A stretch of 34,128 nt of DNA from Belnapia moabensis DSM 16746 (GCF_000745835.1 NZ_KN050758.1:12141-46268), one strand, 5' to 3'; positions 1 through 8,747 are shown, numbered from the stretch's first letter. Numbers and translations are program-made. The notes: generated by a model not told the origin, from the sequence alone.

Positions 1-16
1 GTAATTACCCACCCCC
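1..16 (+). repeat. Left terminal inverted repeat of the IS66 element
   Basis: GTAATTACCCACCCCC is repeated in inverse orientation at 1352-1367. The outermost eight bases, GTAATTAC, are a perfect palindrome, so both tips read the same on either strand. Confidence 0.9.
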
Positions 17-36
17 TGACTTCTGCGGCGGAGTGG

Positions 37-1314
37 TCAGGCCGTGACGGTCGTCAGGATCGTGCCGAACACGCTGGTGCCGGGCACGAGGCGGGCGGTG
101 TCGACGACGGTGCGCACGTCCGCCTCGCCTTGGGCGGCCCACATCGCGCGATAGCCGTTGGTGACCTTGCGCTGGATCACGGCGGGACGGAGATCGCGCT
201 CGCAGGCGTTGTTCGTTGCTCCGACTTGGCCAGGCCAGTCCACGAAGGTCAGAAGCTGGTCGCGCGCTCGTCGCAGCTTCGCTTGCAACGCCCGCGTCAG
301 CTCGCAGCCGCTGGGGGCTGCGAGGATCGGGTCCAGCCTGCGCTCGAGTGCCCGCCGCTTGGCGGCCAGGGTGGAGGCGGCCAAGCCTGCGGCGGCGTCG
401 GCCAGAGCAAAGGCTGAGCCCAGCCAGAGCTTGAGCCGGAACGGCACGGGGTCGTCGCTGGCCTCCACTGCATACGCCACGTCGCGCGCCAAGTGCGCCA
501 GGCAGGTCTGCTGGGCCAAGCCGTGGCCCTGTTGCGCCGAGTAGCGGTCTGAAAGCCAGACCGCGGGGCGGTGCCCGTCCATCATGGCGCGCACGACGGA
601 GGCGGCGCGCGTCGGCGCGGCCTGGTGCACCACGGCATCCTGGCAGCGGAATACCCAGTGGTAGCCGCTGCAGCCCTCGATCCGCACACCGGTCTCGTCG
701 GACGCGACCACCTGGGCACGGCGCAGAGCCACGACAGCCGCCTCTCGCCCGGGCTGGAACCGGCCTTGGGCGCGGCGCAGCAGGTTCATCAGCCCACCTT
801 GGCTGAGGCGCAGCCCAAACAGATCGGCCAGCGCGGCCTGCAGCCGCTCGTAGGAGAGCGCCTGGTAGGTCTTGAGGTAGGTGGCCACAGCATGCAGGCG
901 CGGGCCGAAGGGCGTGCCGCTGACCGGCACTGGCGCCACCGCCCGCGTGCCGCATCCGGGGCAGCGCACCGCCAGGCGGTGGTGGTGCACCACCCGCGGC
1001 CGGACCGCGGGCAGCTCGATGTGCTCCCAGACCCCGGCTGCTTCGGTCGGTAAACCGGGCGCGAGCTCCATTCGGCAGCACGGGCAGACCTCAGGGCGGT
1101 GGGCGACCCTCTCGGACACATCGTCGCTCAAGGGACGGCTGCGACCCTCGTGGCCCGGCTTGGCGCCTCCAGGCTTGGCGCGCTCGCGCCGCTCCTTTCG
1201 ATCCGTGGACGGCGGCTTAGAGGATGTGCGCGAGGTCTTCTCCGGCCGCTGCAGCCGCAACACCAGCTCGATCAGCTCCGCCTTGCTCAGGTGCTCAAGC
1301 TCGTCTCGCTGCAT
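37..1314 (-). CDS. IS66-family transposase (TnpC type)
   Basis: A 425-residue DDE transposase that would catalyse movement of the surrounding IS66 element. An N-terminal leucine-rich helix is followed by the family signature SSKPPSTD near residues 31-38. Next comes a zinc-finger-like region with CxxC pairs at 77-80 and 118-121. Candidate catalytic acids are D206 (SDETGVR), D256 (LSDRYSAQ) and E372 (NNACERDLRP). Length is a little short of classical IS66 TnpC (about 500) but typical of the single-gene subgroup. The ATG at 1314 lies 54 bases inside the right inverted repeat, and the frame is uninterrupted, so it may be active. A long ORF in another minus frame of the same DNA is a high-GC shadow. 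Confidence 0.93.
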   Translation of the reverse strand: MQRDELEHLSKAELIELVLRLQRPEKTSRTSSKPPSTDRKERRERAKPGGAKPGHEGRSRPLSDDVSERVAHRPEVCPCCRMELAPGLPTEAAGVWEHIELPAVRPRVVHHHRLAVRCPGCGTRAVAPVPVSGTPFGPRLHAVATYLKTYQALSYERLQAALADLFGLRLSQGGLMNLLRRAQGRFQPGREAAVVALRRAQVVASDETGVRIEGCSGYHWVFRCQDAVVHQAAPTRAASVVRAMMDGHRPAVWLSDRYSAQQGHGLAQQTCLAHLARDVAYAVEASDDPVPFRLKLWLGSAFALADAAAGLAASTLAAKRRALERRLDPILAAPSGCELTRALQAKLRRARDQLLTFVDWPGQVGATNNACERDLRPAVIQRKVTNGYRAMWAAQGEADVRTVVDTARLVPGTSVFGTILTTVTA

Positions 1315-1351
1315 GCCAAGATCGAATCAGCCAACCCGCTCCCGCGCAAGG

Positions 1352-1367
1352 GGGGGTGGGTAATTAC
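1352..1367 (-). repeat. Right terminal inverted repeat of the IS66 element
   Basis: The reverse complement of this stretch is identical over 16 bases to the left end of the window. It marks the boundary with the IS1595-type transposase remnant that follows. Confidence 0.9.
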
Positions 1368-2067
1368 CCAGTATCTGTCCCACATGACCGACCACCGCTC
1401 GGTCACAAAGATCGTGGAGGCCGGGATCGGGGTGAACCGCACTACCGTCTGGCGTTGGCGCCATCGCTTCCTCAAGGCTGCCGCACAGGACAACGCGACG
1501 ACCCTCTCCGGGGTGATCGAGGCCGACGAGACATTCTTCGTCCGCTCCTGCAAGGGGCACCGAGGATGGGTGAAAGGCAGACCGCCCGAGCCACGCGCCG
1601 CGCGCCCGCGTGCGTGGGGCGCCACCAAGCGGGACCTGTCGGGCGAGCAGGTGCCGGTGCTGACCGCTCTGGACAATGCGGGTGGGGTCTACGAAGCCAC
1701 TCTGCCATCGCTGGCAGCGATCGAGGCGGCGCTGGACGGCCGGTCGCCGCCGGGTCGGTGGTCTGCTCTGATGGCACGACGGCCTATGTGAAAGCGGCGG
1801 TAAAGGCGGGCGCCGAGCATCGCCGGGTCGTGGTGCCGACCATCACGCCTGGGGCGGCGAAGGCCGCTCCGGTGCCAACCAAGCGGCGGCAAAAGGGTCG
1901 CCTTGGGCTTTGGCGGGTGAACGCGCACCATGGCCAGATTAGAGCTGGTGAACGGGCGGTGCCGCGGCGTGACGACCCGGTATCTCGGCAACTACCTCGG
2001 TTGGCACCGAGCGATGCTGCGCACGGGCTTCACCGGAAAGGCACTACTGGATCGGGCGCTGGCGTAG
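1368..2067 (+). pseudogene. Broken IS1595-family (ISXO2-like) transposase
   Basis: The N-terminus is missing at the IS66 junction, and the remainder is spread over two frames. Up to about 1750 it reads as the helix-turn-helix region (TTVWRWRHRFLKAA) and the first catalytic motif, GVIEADETFF. The frame then shifts, and SDGTTAYVKAAVKAG continues around 1770-1900. From 1930 to the stop at 2067 the original frame resumes with a typical C-terminal end (RGVTTRYLGNYLGWHRAML). At least two indels therefore inactivate it. The missing start is either beyond the left window edge, if IS66 inserted into it, or lost. Family assignment rests on the ADETFF and SDG motifs and on the conserved YLGNYLGWHRA tail. 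Confidence 0.82.
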
Positions 2068-2132
2068 TCCGATCTGCCATCCGCCGTGGCCACCCCACAC
2101 CCAAGTCGAACTGCGCCTTGGTGAATGGCGTG

Positions 2133-2231
2133 CTAAGCTGCCAGCTGCGCCATCGTCAGCTGACCTCGAAGCGCCTCCAGCGCCACCTCCGCCTTAAAAT
2201 CTGCCGAATACCACGCTCGCTTGCCCGTCAT
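2133..2231 (-). pseudogene. Remnant of IS3-family OrfA, stopped by a nonsense codon
   Basis: On the minus strand the first 32 codons, from ATG at 2231, read like the start of an IS3-family OrfA: MTGKRAWYSADFKAEVALEA followed by LRGQLTMAQLAA. The next codon is TAG where functional relatives carry a sense codon (AAKHGVHP-type sequence). The following residues, HAIHQ, still resemble the family, after which similarity fades near 2115. An IS-like end beginning TGAGGTGGTCCC lies upstream at 2297. No OrfB or partner end is visible, so only the first ~180 bp of the element survives. Confidence 0.72.
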
Positions 2232-2297
2232 CCGGGCCCGTCCTTCTCACAGGCGCACCGAGCTTAACCACCTGTCCGAGATCCAGGGACCACCTCA

Positions 2298-2631
2298 CAC
2301 GAGCCCGAACCCGTCCGCCGGGGACCGCTTATGGAACCCTGCGAGGCACCGTGACTGAACTCGTCTTCGAAGCCTCTCCGCCAGGAGACGTTGAGCAGAT
2401 AATCCACCCGCTAGCCGCAGCATTGATCGTGAACTGCCCCCGCCCGGCGCACCGCCCCGGCGTAGCTGAGACCGATCGAGGAGGCGCGAAAGAGGTGGCA
2501 TCTGCAACGAGCGGAGCAGCCATAGCAGTGGACACCCTGCGTCGGGCGGGACCATCATTTAATGAGACCTGTGCGCGGGTCGCTGGAGGCGCAGCATACG
2601 GTAGCTAGAAGCTTGCCGCGACCGCCACCTA
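2298..2631. other. 334-bp stretch without a recognisable gene
   Basis: It lies between the IS3 remnant and the truncated amidohydrolase gene. An 85-codon frame at 2351-2608 on the plus strand has no recognisable family or clear ribosome-binding site and is probably chance. No RNA gene or convincing terminator is seen. Confidence 0.5.
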
Positions 2632-3063
2632 ATGTGGCTCAGCGGACCCGCGCCCAGGTCTCATAAGAAGTGCGCCGAGATCATCGCCCGTCATCCCCGG
2701 CAAGTTTGGGGCGACCTCAGCTACTTCACCGAGGTGCTCGCCAACGGTACGTCGCACACGGGCGCGGTTGAGGCACTCCGAAGCCTTGCCTCGCACCCCG
2801 CAGCGCCGAATTTGCTCTACGGCTCCGACTGGATCATGGTCGGTCAGGAAGACGGTGCCGATAGCTACGCCACGCGCGCAGTGTCGGCAGTAGCGGAAGC
2901 GGGCTTACCGGTTGAGGATTTCGCGTGGCGCGCTGCCGCGCGTTTCCTGGGATTAGATCGCCCCGGAAAGCCCCGCGACCGCCTTCTCGCCTTCCATGTC
3001 GGCGATCCGGAGGCGCTAGCCGCCCTGCGCCTGTTCATGCCCGGGCTACCGCATACGACTTGA
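2632..3063 (+). pseudogene. C-terminal fragment of an amidohydrolase-like (TIM-barrel) metal hydrolase
   Basis: This 143-codon frame resembles only the last third of amidohydrolase-2/COG2159-type hydrolases. The features are a strand-like VWGDLSYF, the late metal-site motif LLYGSDWIMV (the Asp is the usual barrel strand-8 ligand) and a terminal AWRAAARFLGL helix that normally closes the barrel. The HxH motif and the His ligands of the N-terminal part are absent, and nothing similar lies upstream. It therefore looks like a gene beheaded by the mobile elements to its left. The ATG at 2632 has no good ribosome-binding site. The substrate cannot be inferred. Confidence 0.6.
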
Positions 3064-3064
3064 G

Positions 3065-3586
3065 CTAAGGGTCAGACCGCAGCAGGTCACTCGGCACCAC
3101 GAGGCGGTTCTGCAATTCAAATGTCGAGTTTCTCAGATTGAGACCCTCGGGCAGTTCAAGGGCCAATGTAACCACATGATCGCGTACCTTGACTCGATCC
3201 TCACGGACTCGAACAATCGAGAGTCTATATGAATTGGCGCGGATCTGATCGAGGCGCAAAGTGAAGTGCGTAGCGTCTGTCCCGCCGCTCGACCTGACGT
3301 CGATCAGCACCTGGGTGCTTTCCATCTTCAGCCCGTACAGGACCGGCAGGTTTCCTTGCATTTGAACTTCTTTGGAGCTAGTTGGCTCGATACTCAGTAA
3401 AAAAAAGCAAATTACTAAGAATAATAAAATCTTAGCACGGAACAAATTTCGACATCGCTTAGAATTGGTCCGTGGAACAAGTTCCGGGAGTGCGGTTGAA
3501 CCGGCTTTTTGTACATACCTTTCACGGCCAGCTTGGCAAGTATCCCAATGAGGCTCCGTGCAGGGATTCTGCAGCGAGCGCACCAT
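3065..3586 (-). CDS. Unknown small protein with one membrane-anchor helix
   Basis: A 173-residue protein of no recognised family. The ATG at 3586 is preceded by a strong AAGGAG ribosome-binding site with seven-base spacing, supporting this start. Residues 1-50 are basic and cysteine-containing (C9, C17, C45). Residues 52-66 are very hydrophobic (ILLFLVICFFLLSI), so the protein probably has a single signal-anchor helix with the remaining ~105 residues outside the cytoplasm. That outer part alternates charged and hydrophobic residues as in a beta-rich fold. It is the last gene of a minus-strand run behind three secreted serine proteases, about 100 bases after the trypsin gene. A role with those proteases (inhibitor, chaperone or anchor) is only a guess. 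Local GC is clearly below the NRPS region. Confidence 0.6.
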   Translation of the reverse strand: MVRSLQNPCTEPHWDTCQAGRERYVQKAGSTALPELVPRTNSKRCRNLFRAKILLFLVICFFLLSIEPTSSKEVQMQGNLPVLYGLKMESTQVLIDVRSSGGTDATHFTLRLDQIRANSYRLSIVRVREDRVKVRDHVVTLALELPEGLNLRNSTFELQNRLVVPSDLLRSDP

Positions 3587-3682
3587 GATGGAACTCCTTC
3601 CTACCAGTCGCTTGTACTTATGTGACAGCGCGGCCCGACACCCGGAAGTGGCGTGCCGCGTCTGCCGAACGTGCTAGACGGT

Positions 3683-4597
3683 CTATTTGGCTCCTATCGC
3701 ACCGATCGTGGACGCAATCCAAGGGGCCGCAACCGTCACCCGACCATAAACGCCGTACTTGAGTCGGCGTCCACATCCATGTCCAAAACTTACAACACCG
3801 ACCAAGGTTGGTGTCCCCTGGGTCGTGGCTGCCAACGGACCGCCGCTATCACCTTGACAAGAATCGACGCCACCTTGCTCTCTACCAGCGCACAGCATAT
3901 TGGATGTTATGTCCCCGTCGTAACTCTCAGGTCGATTGCAGACTTCGTTGGGTACGACTGGCACCTCAGCGCCGAGTAGATTTAACGACCCGGGTCCGTT
4001 CTCCGCTGTGGCTCCCCATCCAGTAACCCACGCACGAGTCCCAGGCGTCACCTGCGTGTTGGCCTCCGCCAGCGCAATTGGCTTGCCCGCAGTAACAGAA
4101 GCGCTGAGGCGGAGAAGCGCGAAATCATTGTCGTTTGTATCAGGATTGTACTGTGGATGTATAACCAGCTGCGCGACTTGAAGTCTCTCGCCACCTGCCG
4201 CATACAAGCTGGTGCCAGTAACCACATTTACACGGTCCGGATCCTTGCGAACTAGTGTATTTTCAAGGCAGTGTGCTGCGGTTAGCACCCAATTTGGTGC
4301 AATTATGCTCCCGCCACAAAATTGCGAACGTTGAGGTTCCTGAAATCGGCCTAGTACTAACGCGACCTGCCATGGAAAGTCTGCGATTGCGACGGGTTCA
4401 CCACCAAGGATTTTGTTGTTATTTCGAGTAATTTCCGCTTGGCGGCTCAGTTCTCTCAACACTTCAGGAGATATGCTCTGGCGTTCTGGCAGGGCTAGCT
4501 GCCTAGCAGAAGGACTCTGGCCAAACGCTGAGGGGTTGAAGCCCACTGAACTCGGTACAAGGATTGCCGCGCAGACCAATGCCTGAAAAAGTTTCAT
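3683..4597 (-). CDS. Secreted trypsin-like serine protease (family S1A)
   Basis: A 304-residue preproenzyme. Residues 1-27 form a signal peptide. A propeptide follows to K62, where K-ILGG is a classical zymogen cleavage site that a trypsin could cut itself. The triad is H109 (TAAHC), D158 (NDFALL) and S251 (GDSGGP). D245, six residues before the serine, with the SFGHG and YGVYG pocket glycines, predicts cutting after Lys/Arg. Cysteine pairs C94/C110, C220/C235 and C247/C275 match the three core chymotrypsin-fold disulfides, pointing to periplasmic or extracellular action. The start has an excellent GGAGG site just upstream. The S1A form with full disulfides is less common in bacteria than in animals. 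It follows two other proteases on the same strand. Confidence 0.93.
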   Translation of the reverse strand: MKLFQALVCAAILVPSSVGFNPSAFGQSPSARQLALPERQSISPEVLRELSRQAEITRNNNKILGGEPVAIADFPWQVALVLGRFQEPQRSQFCGGSIIAPNWVLTAAHCLENTLVRKDPDRVNVVTGTSLYAAGGERLQVAQLVIHPQYNPDTNDNDFALLRLSASVTAGKPIALAEANTQVTPGTRAWVTGWGATAENGPGSLNLLGAEVPVVPNEVCNRPESYDGDITSNMLCAGREQGGVDSCQGDSGGPLAATTQGTPTLVGVVSFGHGCGRRLKYGVYGRVTVAAPWIASTIGAIGAK

Positions 4598-4839
4598 TAC
4601 TCTCCTCCCCTGTTCTCCTATCGGATTCGAAGTCTAGGCGGACGACGTCAGCGGGTCGGAGTACCGCTGAACTGCTCTAGACTAACCATCCGCCACGTTC
4701 TTCGCCTCAACAAAGTTGGTGAGCGGACCTCCGGCCAGGAGGGCTTTACCCACTAGCACTCAGGCTGCCCGACGAGCGGTATCGCCAAAGTGCCCCGATG
4801 TTCCTCATGCTCGGCCGCCCCGGCCGACTGCAGCGCCCT
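4598..4839. other. Intergenic region upstream of the trypsin gene
   Basis: This 242-base gap separates the V8-like protease from the trypsin gene and contains the latter's ribosome-binding site next to 4597. It is long enough for an internal promoter, but I see no confident -35/-10 pair. The 79-codon plus-strand frame here has no recognisable features. Confidence 0.4.
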
Positions 4840-6141
4840 CTATCGCTTTGACAGATCGTCCGCCTCGAGCGCGGCCCGAATCTGCGATGCGCTTACCCCG
4901 AAATTCTCTGCCGAAAGTGCTCGCCGATAAGCGTCGATATTTCCACTGTGCATAGGGCGAGCGTCGCCGCAGCAAACGTGAAGACCGACGACCTGCCAAT
5001 CGCCGTGCTGGTCTTGCCGCAAGATCGGAGCGCCAGACGTGCCTTTTCCAGAGCTGCAACGGTGAAGCAGGAGTGGTGTTCCAGCTAAGCTCCGCCCTTC
5101 ACACTGTGCGGCGACACGTTGAACGTCCCCCCAAGGATGCTGGACAAGCCAGACTGGGCCGCCTGCTGACGAAGGTAGATCAGATCCGACCGCCAATCGC
5201 GTCCTGTCTGCAGCATCTTTCAGCCGAATGGATTTCGGGTCCACGCGTAGCAGCGCAAAGTCCGCAGCGTCATGCACTTGAGCTCCTTCCCGAGCCTCGT
5301 CCGTCACCCTGGATTGCCCGTCTACGGTCATTACCCAAATCGGTCGAGGATCCTTGACATAGGCAATCTCTACGCAATGCACTGCGTGAGTTCCCGTATC
5401 GTCAAACGCAGTATCGATATAGTCAAACAGAATTCCGATCCGGCTGCAGGCCGTCCGCTGCCAGCCCGTAGGCCGATCGGGAGGAATCAAGCCGCGGACG
5501 CAATGCGCCGCCGTGGCCAATATTTCCGAGCTGATCAAAAATCCTGTGCACGCAAAGGTGCCGGCAGGCTCAGCAATCTGCACCATTGCAACCGCGCGAG
5601 ACGCAGTGACTATGGAGCGACTAGCCGGATCCACGGCGGCCGCAAGCAGGCTTACCCGCGTTAAGCCGGACGCAAGCTGTTGGGGCGCGTCGGGCGGCGG
5701 GAGCGGCACGAGGGCGCGCGAGATTACTACGCGGCCCGAAACACCGGGATTACCACGAAGCCGAACACGGACTGCACGAGCCGCCAAGGGAACAGTACGC
5801 ATCGCGTCACTGCTCTGACCACGAGTGAAGGCGATCGAATCTAGCAGCGTGCCGTTGATTGAATCGATAAAATCGAGTTCTACAGTAGCATCAATCTTCT
5901 CCGCGTATGCTTCGAGGACTACATATCTACGCGGGTTATTGGAAATCACGACGGGGGACAGATCAAATATACGATCATTGTTAACGAACCATGAGCCGTT
6001 GCGGAAGTCTAGGTGACGTAATCCGGAACCTAAATCTTCTAGGTGCCTCGCCTCGGGCGAGATGGGCATGCACGGCGCTGCCGAACATGTCCATAGATAG
6101 CAAACCAAGGCCACAAATAAGTTTTGGATCGTTTGCCTCAC
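4840..6141 (-). CDS. Secreted V8/trypsin-like serine protease
   Basis: The chosen start is the GTG at 6141. It overlaps the TGA of the upstream subtilase gene as GTGA and has GGAGG eight bases before it; an earlier ATG at 6222 would cause an 84-base overlap. The 433-residue product has a hydrophobic export signal (residues 6-22) and about 170 residues of unknown, beta-rich N-terminal domain. A chymotrypsin-fold domain follows with H213 (LATAAHCV), D294 (DAADFALLRV) and S369 (GKGTSGAP). The GTSGAP serine motif is that of glutamyl-endopeptidase/V8-like or 'trypsin_2' enzymes rather than GDSGGP trypsins, so specificity cannot be read. Translational coupling implies expression in step with the subtilase. 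Confidence 0.87.
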   Translation of the reverse strand: MRQTIQNLFVALVCYLWTCSAAPCMPISPEARHLEDLGSGLRHLDFRNGSWFVNNDRIFDLSPVVISNNPRRYVVLEAYAEKIDATVELDFIDSINGTLLDSIAFTRGQSSDAMRTVPLAARAVRVRLRGNPGVSGRVVISRALVPLPPPDAPQQLASGLTRVSLLAAAVDPASRSIVTASRAVAMVQIAEPAGTFACTGFLISSEILATAAHCVRGLIPPDRPTGWQRTACSRIGILFDYIDTAFDDTGTHAVHCVEIAYVKDPRPIWVMTVDGQSRVTDEAREGAQVHDAADFALLRVDPKSIRLKDAADRTRLAVGSDLPSSAGGPVWLVQHPWGDVQRVAAQCEGRSLAGTPLLLHRCSSGKGTSGAPILRQDQHGDWQVVGLHVCCGDARPMHSGNIDAYRRALSAENFGVSASQIRAALEADDLSKR

Positions 6142-8747
6142 GGAGTACACCTCCAGGAGCACCGAGTGAAGTTGTCGAGCTGTCCCAAGCTGGCCTGAAA
6201 CCCAGAGGCCGGCCCAGGCCAACCCGCGGACACTTGGCAGCGCAACGGAAGGCGGACCAGTGATGCATCGACCAGCTTGATAACTAGTGCGTCTCCGGGC
6301 TTCGCCCGTACAATGGCCTCATAGACACTCCCTTGGATGCGGCGAAGCCGCTGCACGTATCTGAATGGCAACTCGTTAAGACCGTTGCCTCCTGCTTCGG
6401 GCAGAGTAATTCCCTGCGACCGGCTATTGTCCAATACGATGCGTCCTCCGGCATTCTCGCAAAGTGTCGTAAGCGCCTGCTCTGGCGACGGAGGATCAGA
6501 CGGATTGCCTTCTGCTAACTCTATGCGGTCGCGCTGGAGGTCCAAGGCGCGTGTCGCGTTGATCCGCCCAAACTTGGCGTAGTTGCTGTCGAGCCGGTCG
6601 GCCGTGAAGCGTATACGATCCGCGACAAGGTTTGCTGCCGCCTCGTCTAGACGGAGCCCGAGTTCCACAGTCTTGGCCACTATCTGAGCTGCCAAGGCGG
6701 TCACATAAGGTGCAGCAAATGAGCTTCCCCACATCATGACTTGCCCCGAACCCGCCCCGTCGGAGCCGATACCGATCCCGACTGCGCCAACATCGAAAGC
6801 TGGTCCGTACAGGACAAGTGGCTCATTCTCCGCTGATCTATCTCCGTCCACGGTGGCCGGGCAGAACTCGGAAATTGCCTCTGGGCTTTGAGTGCGTCCA
6901 GGCCACGCTTGGATCAACGTCTGAATATGCGTGCAGCGCAGGATATCCTTCCCCTCCGGGGCCAAGCCCACGACGGATATAAAGCCCGCCGTCTCCGAAC
7001 GGCGCGAAAGCGATGCATAGCCGGATGGCTCATCCATGGGTGTGTCAGGCTGTGACGGATCGTTTCTCCGGCTTCGGTTCCCAGCTGCGACGGCGACAAC
7101 GAAAGGCGCGAGTTGAGCCGGCTGCCCGCTTGTGGGTCTACCAGCGATCAACCACAGGAACTGCTGTACCTGCTCCAACGACGTAGGTGCGCAAGATAGA
7201 TTCGCGACGCGCGGAGCGTGGAGCGGCCGTATGATACTCCTAGCGTCGGCGACATTGCTCATCAGCCAATCTAGAGACTTTACTGGGTCGGCATCTCGAT
7301 CGCGGACGATACGACGCGAGTCCCACACATGGCTCCAAACCCGCGAGTTCGGCACCAACCCGTTTCTTGAATGGACCAGCATCTCGGCAATGACCGTGCC
7401 ATGGTCGTTTGGTACCGCGGCGTCCCCACAAGGCCCCAAAGGGGATCTGCCATAGCGGGGAGGAAAACGATCCAGCCACGCTACTGCGTTACCTGCTACC
7501 AGTTCGTGCTGATCTTGGCGCGTTTCAGCCTCGCTTCTGTATTGCCATTTCGGCGCAGCATCTATCGGTCGCTCAAGACCTGAGCGGTTCCGGGTAACCT
7601 CACCATCCCAAACTCCTATCAGCCGCGCTCCGCTTGGGGGCTGGGCGTCAGGAAAGCGCATTGTACTGCGTAAGGCTGCTATCTGGCTGCCAACAGCATC
7701 TTGAGAGATTGGAATCTGCGCTAGGAACTGCGCTCGGTCACCAGCGTGCAACGAAGCCCGAATGGACTCGCGGCAGGACGTAAAGATGTTGCCGGTCGGT
7801 CCGTCACCCGGGCCGAGGTGGGGCCTCGCCCGACGTAGCTCGGCGTTGCCCGCGCGCACCGCTGCCTCGATCGACGAGCAACGGTCGTCTGCGTTAATTT
7901 TCTCGCTGACGGGGGCGACGGCCACGGATAGGAGTGCGGCCGGGAGAGCGACGACACCGGAGAGTTCTTCCCACCAACGTTCACCGTCGCCCACCTCAGC
8001 AGGTGCGAAAAGGTCGCTTTTCTGTGCGCGGAGCCACGCTTGGGGTTGGCGCGGATTTCTCTCAAGAATTCTTATCTGACAAACATGATCAAAGGTCTCA
8101 CACCCCCGCGTAATTCGAGTCACGATAGTCGGAATCCTAATACTCTCTTTCGGGTCAGTGAAACGTCTGGTAATAATGGTAATATTTTGGGTAATGGTGA
8201 CGTCTGGAATGCAAATAAAATTACGCTGATTGTTTGCTGCCGCTTTGCTCTTGTCCATGCAGGCGTCGGCTGGCGGTGGTTGCTTGGGATCTAAAGTCCA
8301 TCGCCAGACAGGGCGCCCGTTGGGTTTGCTACGCTCACAGACGTGGGAATTTACCGGCTCGCACAATGCATCTGAAAGCTGCGACAAATCGAACCAACTA
8401 GGCAGACCGTACCGATCTCGAAGCAGTACGCCAGGAACTTCGCTACGCAGTACAAGTTCTGGCCGGAGTGGGACAGCTTTGTTGCGCGCTAGATGCAACA
8501 GGGCGGCAGCGAGAGGTATGGAAGCGTCGCCACCTACGACACTAAAGCCGAGATCGATGGGTTGCGGCTCCTCCTGCGTAGTTTGGGCAGCCGCCGGTAT
8601 CGAAGTGCCAGCCGCGAACAGAAGCGCAACTGCAGTCACCAAAATGCGGCTCTGCTGCAAAACACGTTTCTCAAGAATATTTCCGCCAAAAAATTTTGGA
8701 AATACTCGCATTGTCCTAGGCTCCACAATTAGTGCCGTGAGGAACAT
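6138..8747 (-). CDS. Large secreted subtilisin-like serine protease (S8)
   Basis: An 869-residue protein with a signal peptide around residues 30-55 (ending PAAAQ). About 310 residues of cysteine-containing N-terminal region have no recognised domain. The subtilase core carries D381 (IGVWDGE), H449 (NDHGTVIAEML), N557 (VAVAAGN, oxyanion hole) and S676 (GSSFAAPYVTALAA). The usual GTS is GSS here. A C-terminal ~150 residues may be a substrate or pro-domain. ATG 8747 has a GAAGG site; a second ATG at residue 13 is also possible. It is the first gene of the protease run and ends in a four-base GTGA overlap with the V8-like protease. Low GC and IS remnants upstream suggest horizontal arrival. Confidence 0.88.
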   Translation of the reverse strand: MFLTALIVEPRTMRVFPKFFGGNILEKRVLQQSRILVTAVALLFAAGTSIPAAAQTTQEEPQPIDLGFSVVGGDASIPLAAALLHLARNKAVPLRPELVLRSEVPGVLLRDRYGLPSWFDLSQLSDALCEPVNSHVCERSKPNGRPVWRWTLDPKQPPPADACMDKSKAAANNQRNFICIPDVTITQNITIITRRFTDPKESIRIPTIVTRITRGCETFDHVCQIRILERNPRQPQAWLRAQKSDLFAPAEVGDGERWWEELSGVVALPAALLSVAVAPVSEKINADDRCSSIEAAVRAGNAELRRARPHLGPGDGPTGNIFTSCRESIRASLHAGDRAQFLAQIPISQDAVGSQIAALRSTMRFPDAQPPSGARLIGVWDGEVTRNRSGLERPIDAAPKWQYRSEAETRQDQHELVAGNAVAWLDRFPPRYGRSPLGPCGDAAVPNDHGTVIAEMLVHSRNGLVPNSRVWSHVWDSRRIVRDRDADPVKSLDWLMSNVADARSIIRPLHAPRVANLSCAPTSLEQVQQFLWLIAGRPTSGQPAQLAPFVVAVAAGNRSRRNDPSQPDTPMDEPSGYASLSRRSETAGFISVVGLAPEGKDILRCTHIQTLIQAWPGRTQSPEAISEFCPATVDGDRSAENEPLVLYGPAFDVGAVGIGIGSDGAGSGQVMMWGSSFAAPYVTALAAQIVAKTVELGLRLDEAAANLVADRIRFTADRLDSNYAKFGRINATRALDLQRDRIELAEGNPSDPPSPEQALTTLCENAGGRIVLDNSRSQGITLPEAGGNGLNELPFRYVQRLRRIQGSVYEAIVRAKPGDALVIKLVDASLVRLPLRCQVSAGWPGPASGFQASLGQLDNFTRCSWRCTP

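Larger units (their letters stand above)
1..1367 (-). mobile_element. IS66-family insertion sequence, single-transposase type
   Basis: Both ends carry the same 16-bp inverted repeat beginning GTAATTAC, and the GTAA tip is typical of IS66 elements. The only gene inside is a tnpC-type transposase; no tnpA or tnpB accessory ORF is present. That matches the smaller ISBst12-like subgroup rather than classical three-gene IS66. The element begins at the first base of the window, so the left target duplication (8 bp expected) cannot be seen. The right flank starts CCAGTATC, inside an IS1595-type transposase reading frame, suggesting insertion into that element. Confidence 0.88.

Noticed and set aside
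5-1081. 358-codon minus-strand frame overlapping the IS66 transposase
   Set aside because: Low-complexity Arg/Pro/Ala product in a different frame of a clear tnpC gene; a high-GC shadow.
2351-2608. 85-codon plus-strand frame
   Set aside because: No ribosome-binding site and no family features; lies in insertion debris.
6142-6222. N-terminal extension of the V8-like protease to ATG 6222
   Set aside because: It would add 27 residues before the signal peptide; the GTG at 6141 has both a ribosome-binding site and a coupling overlap.
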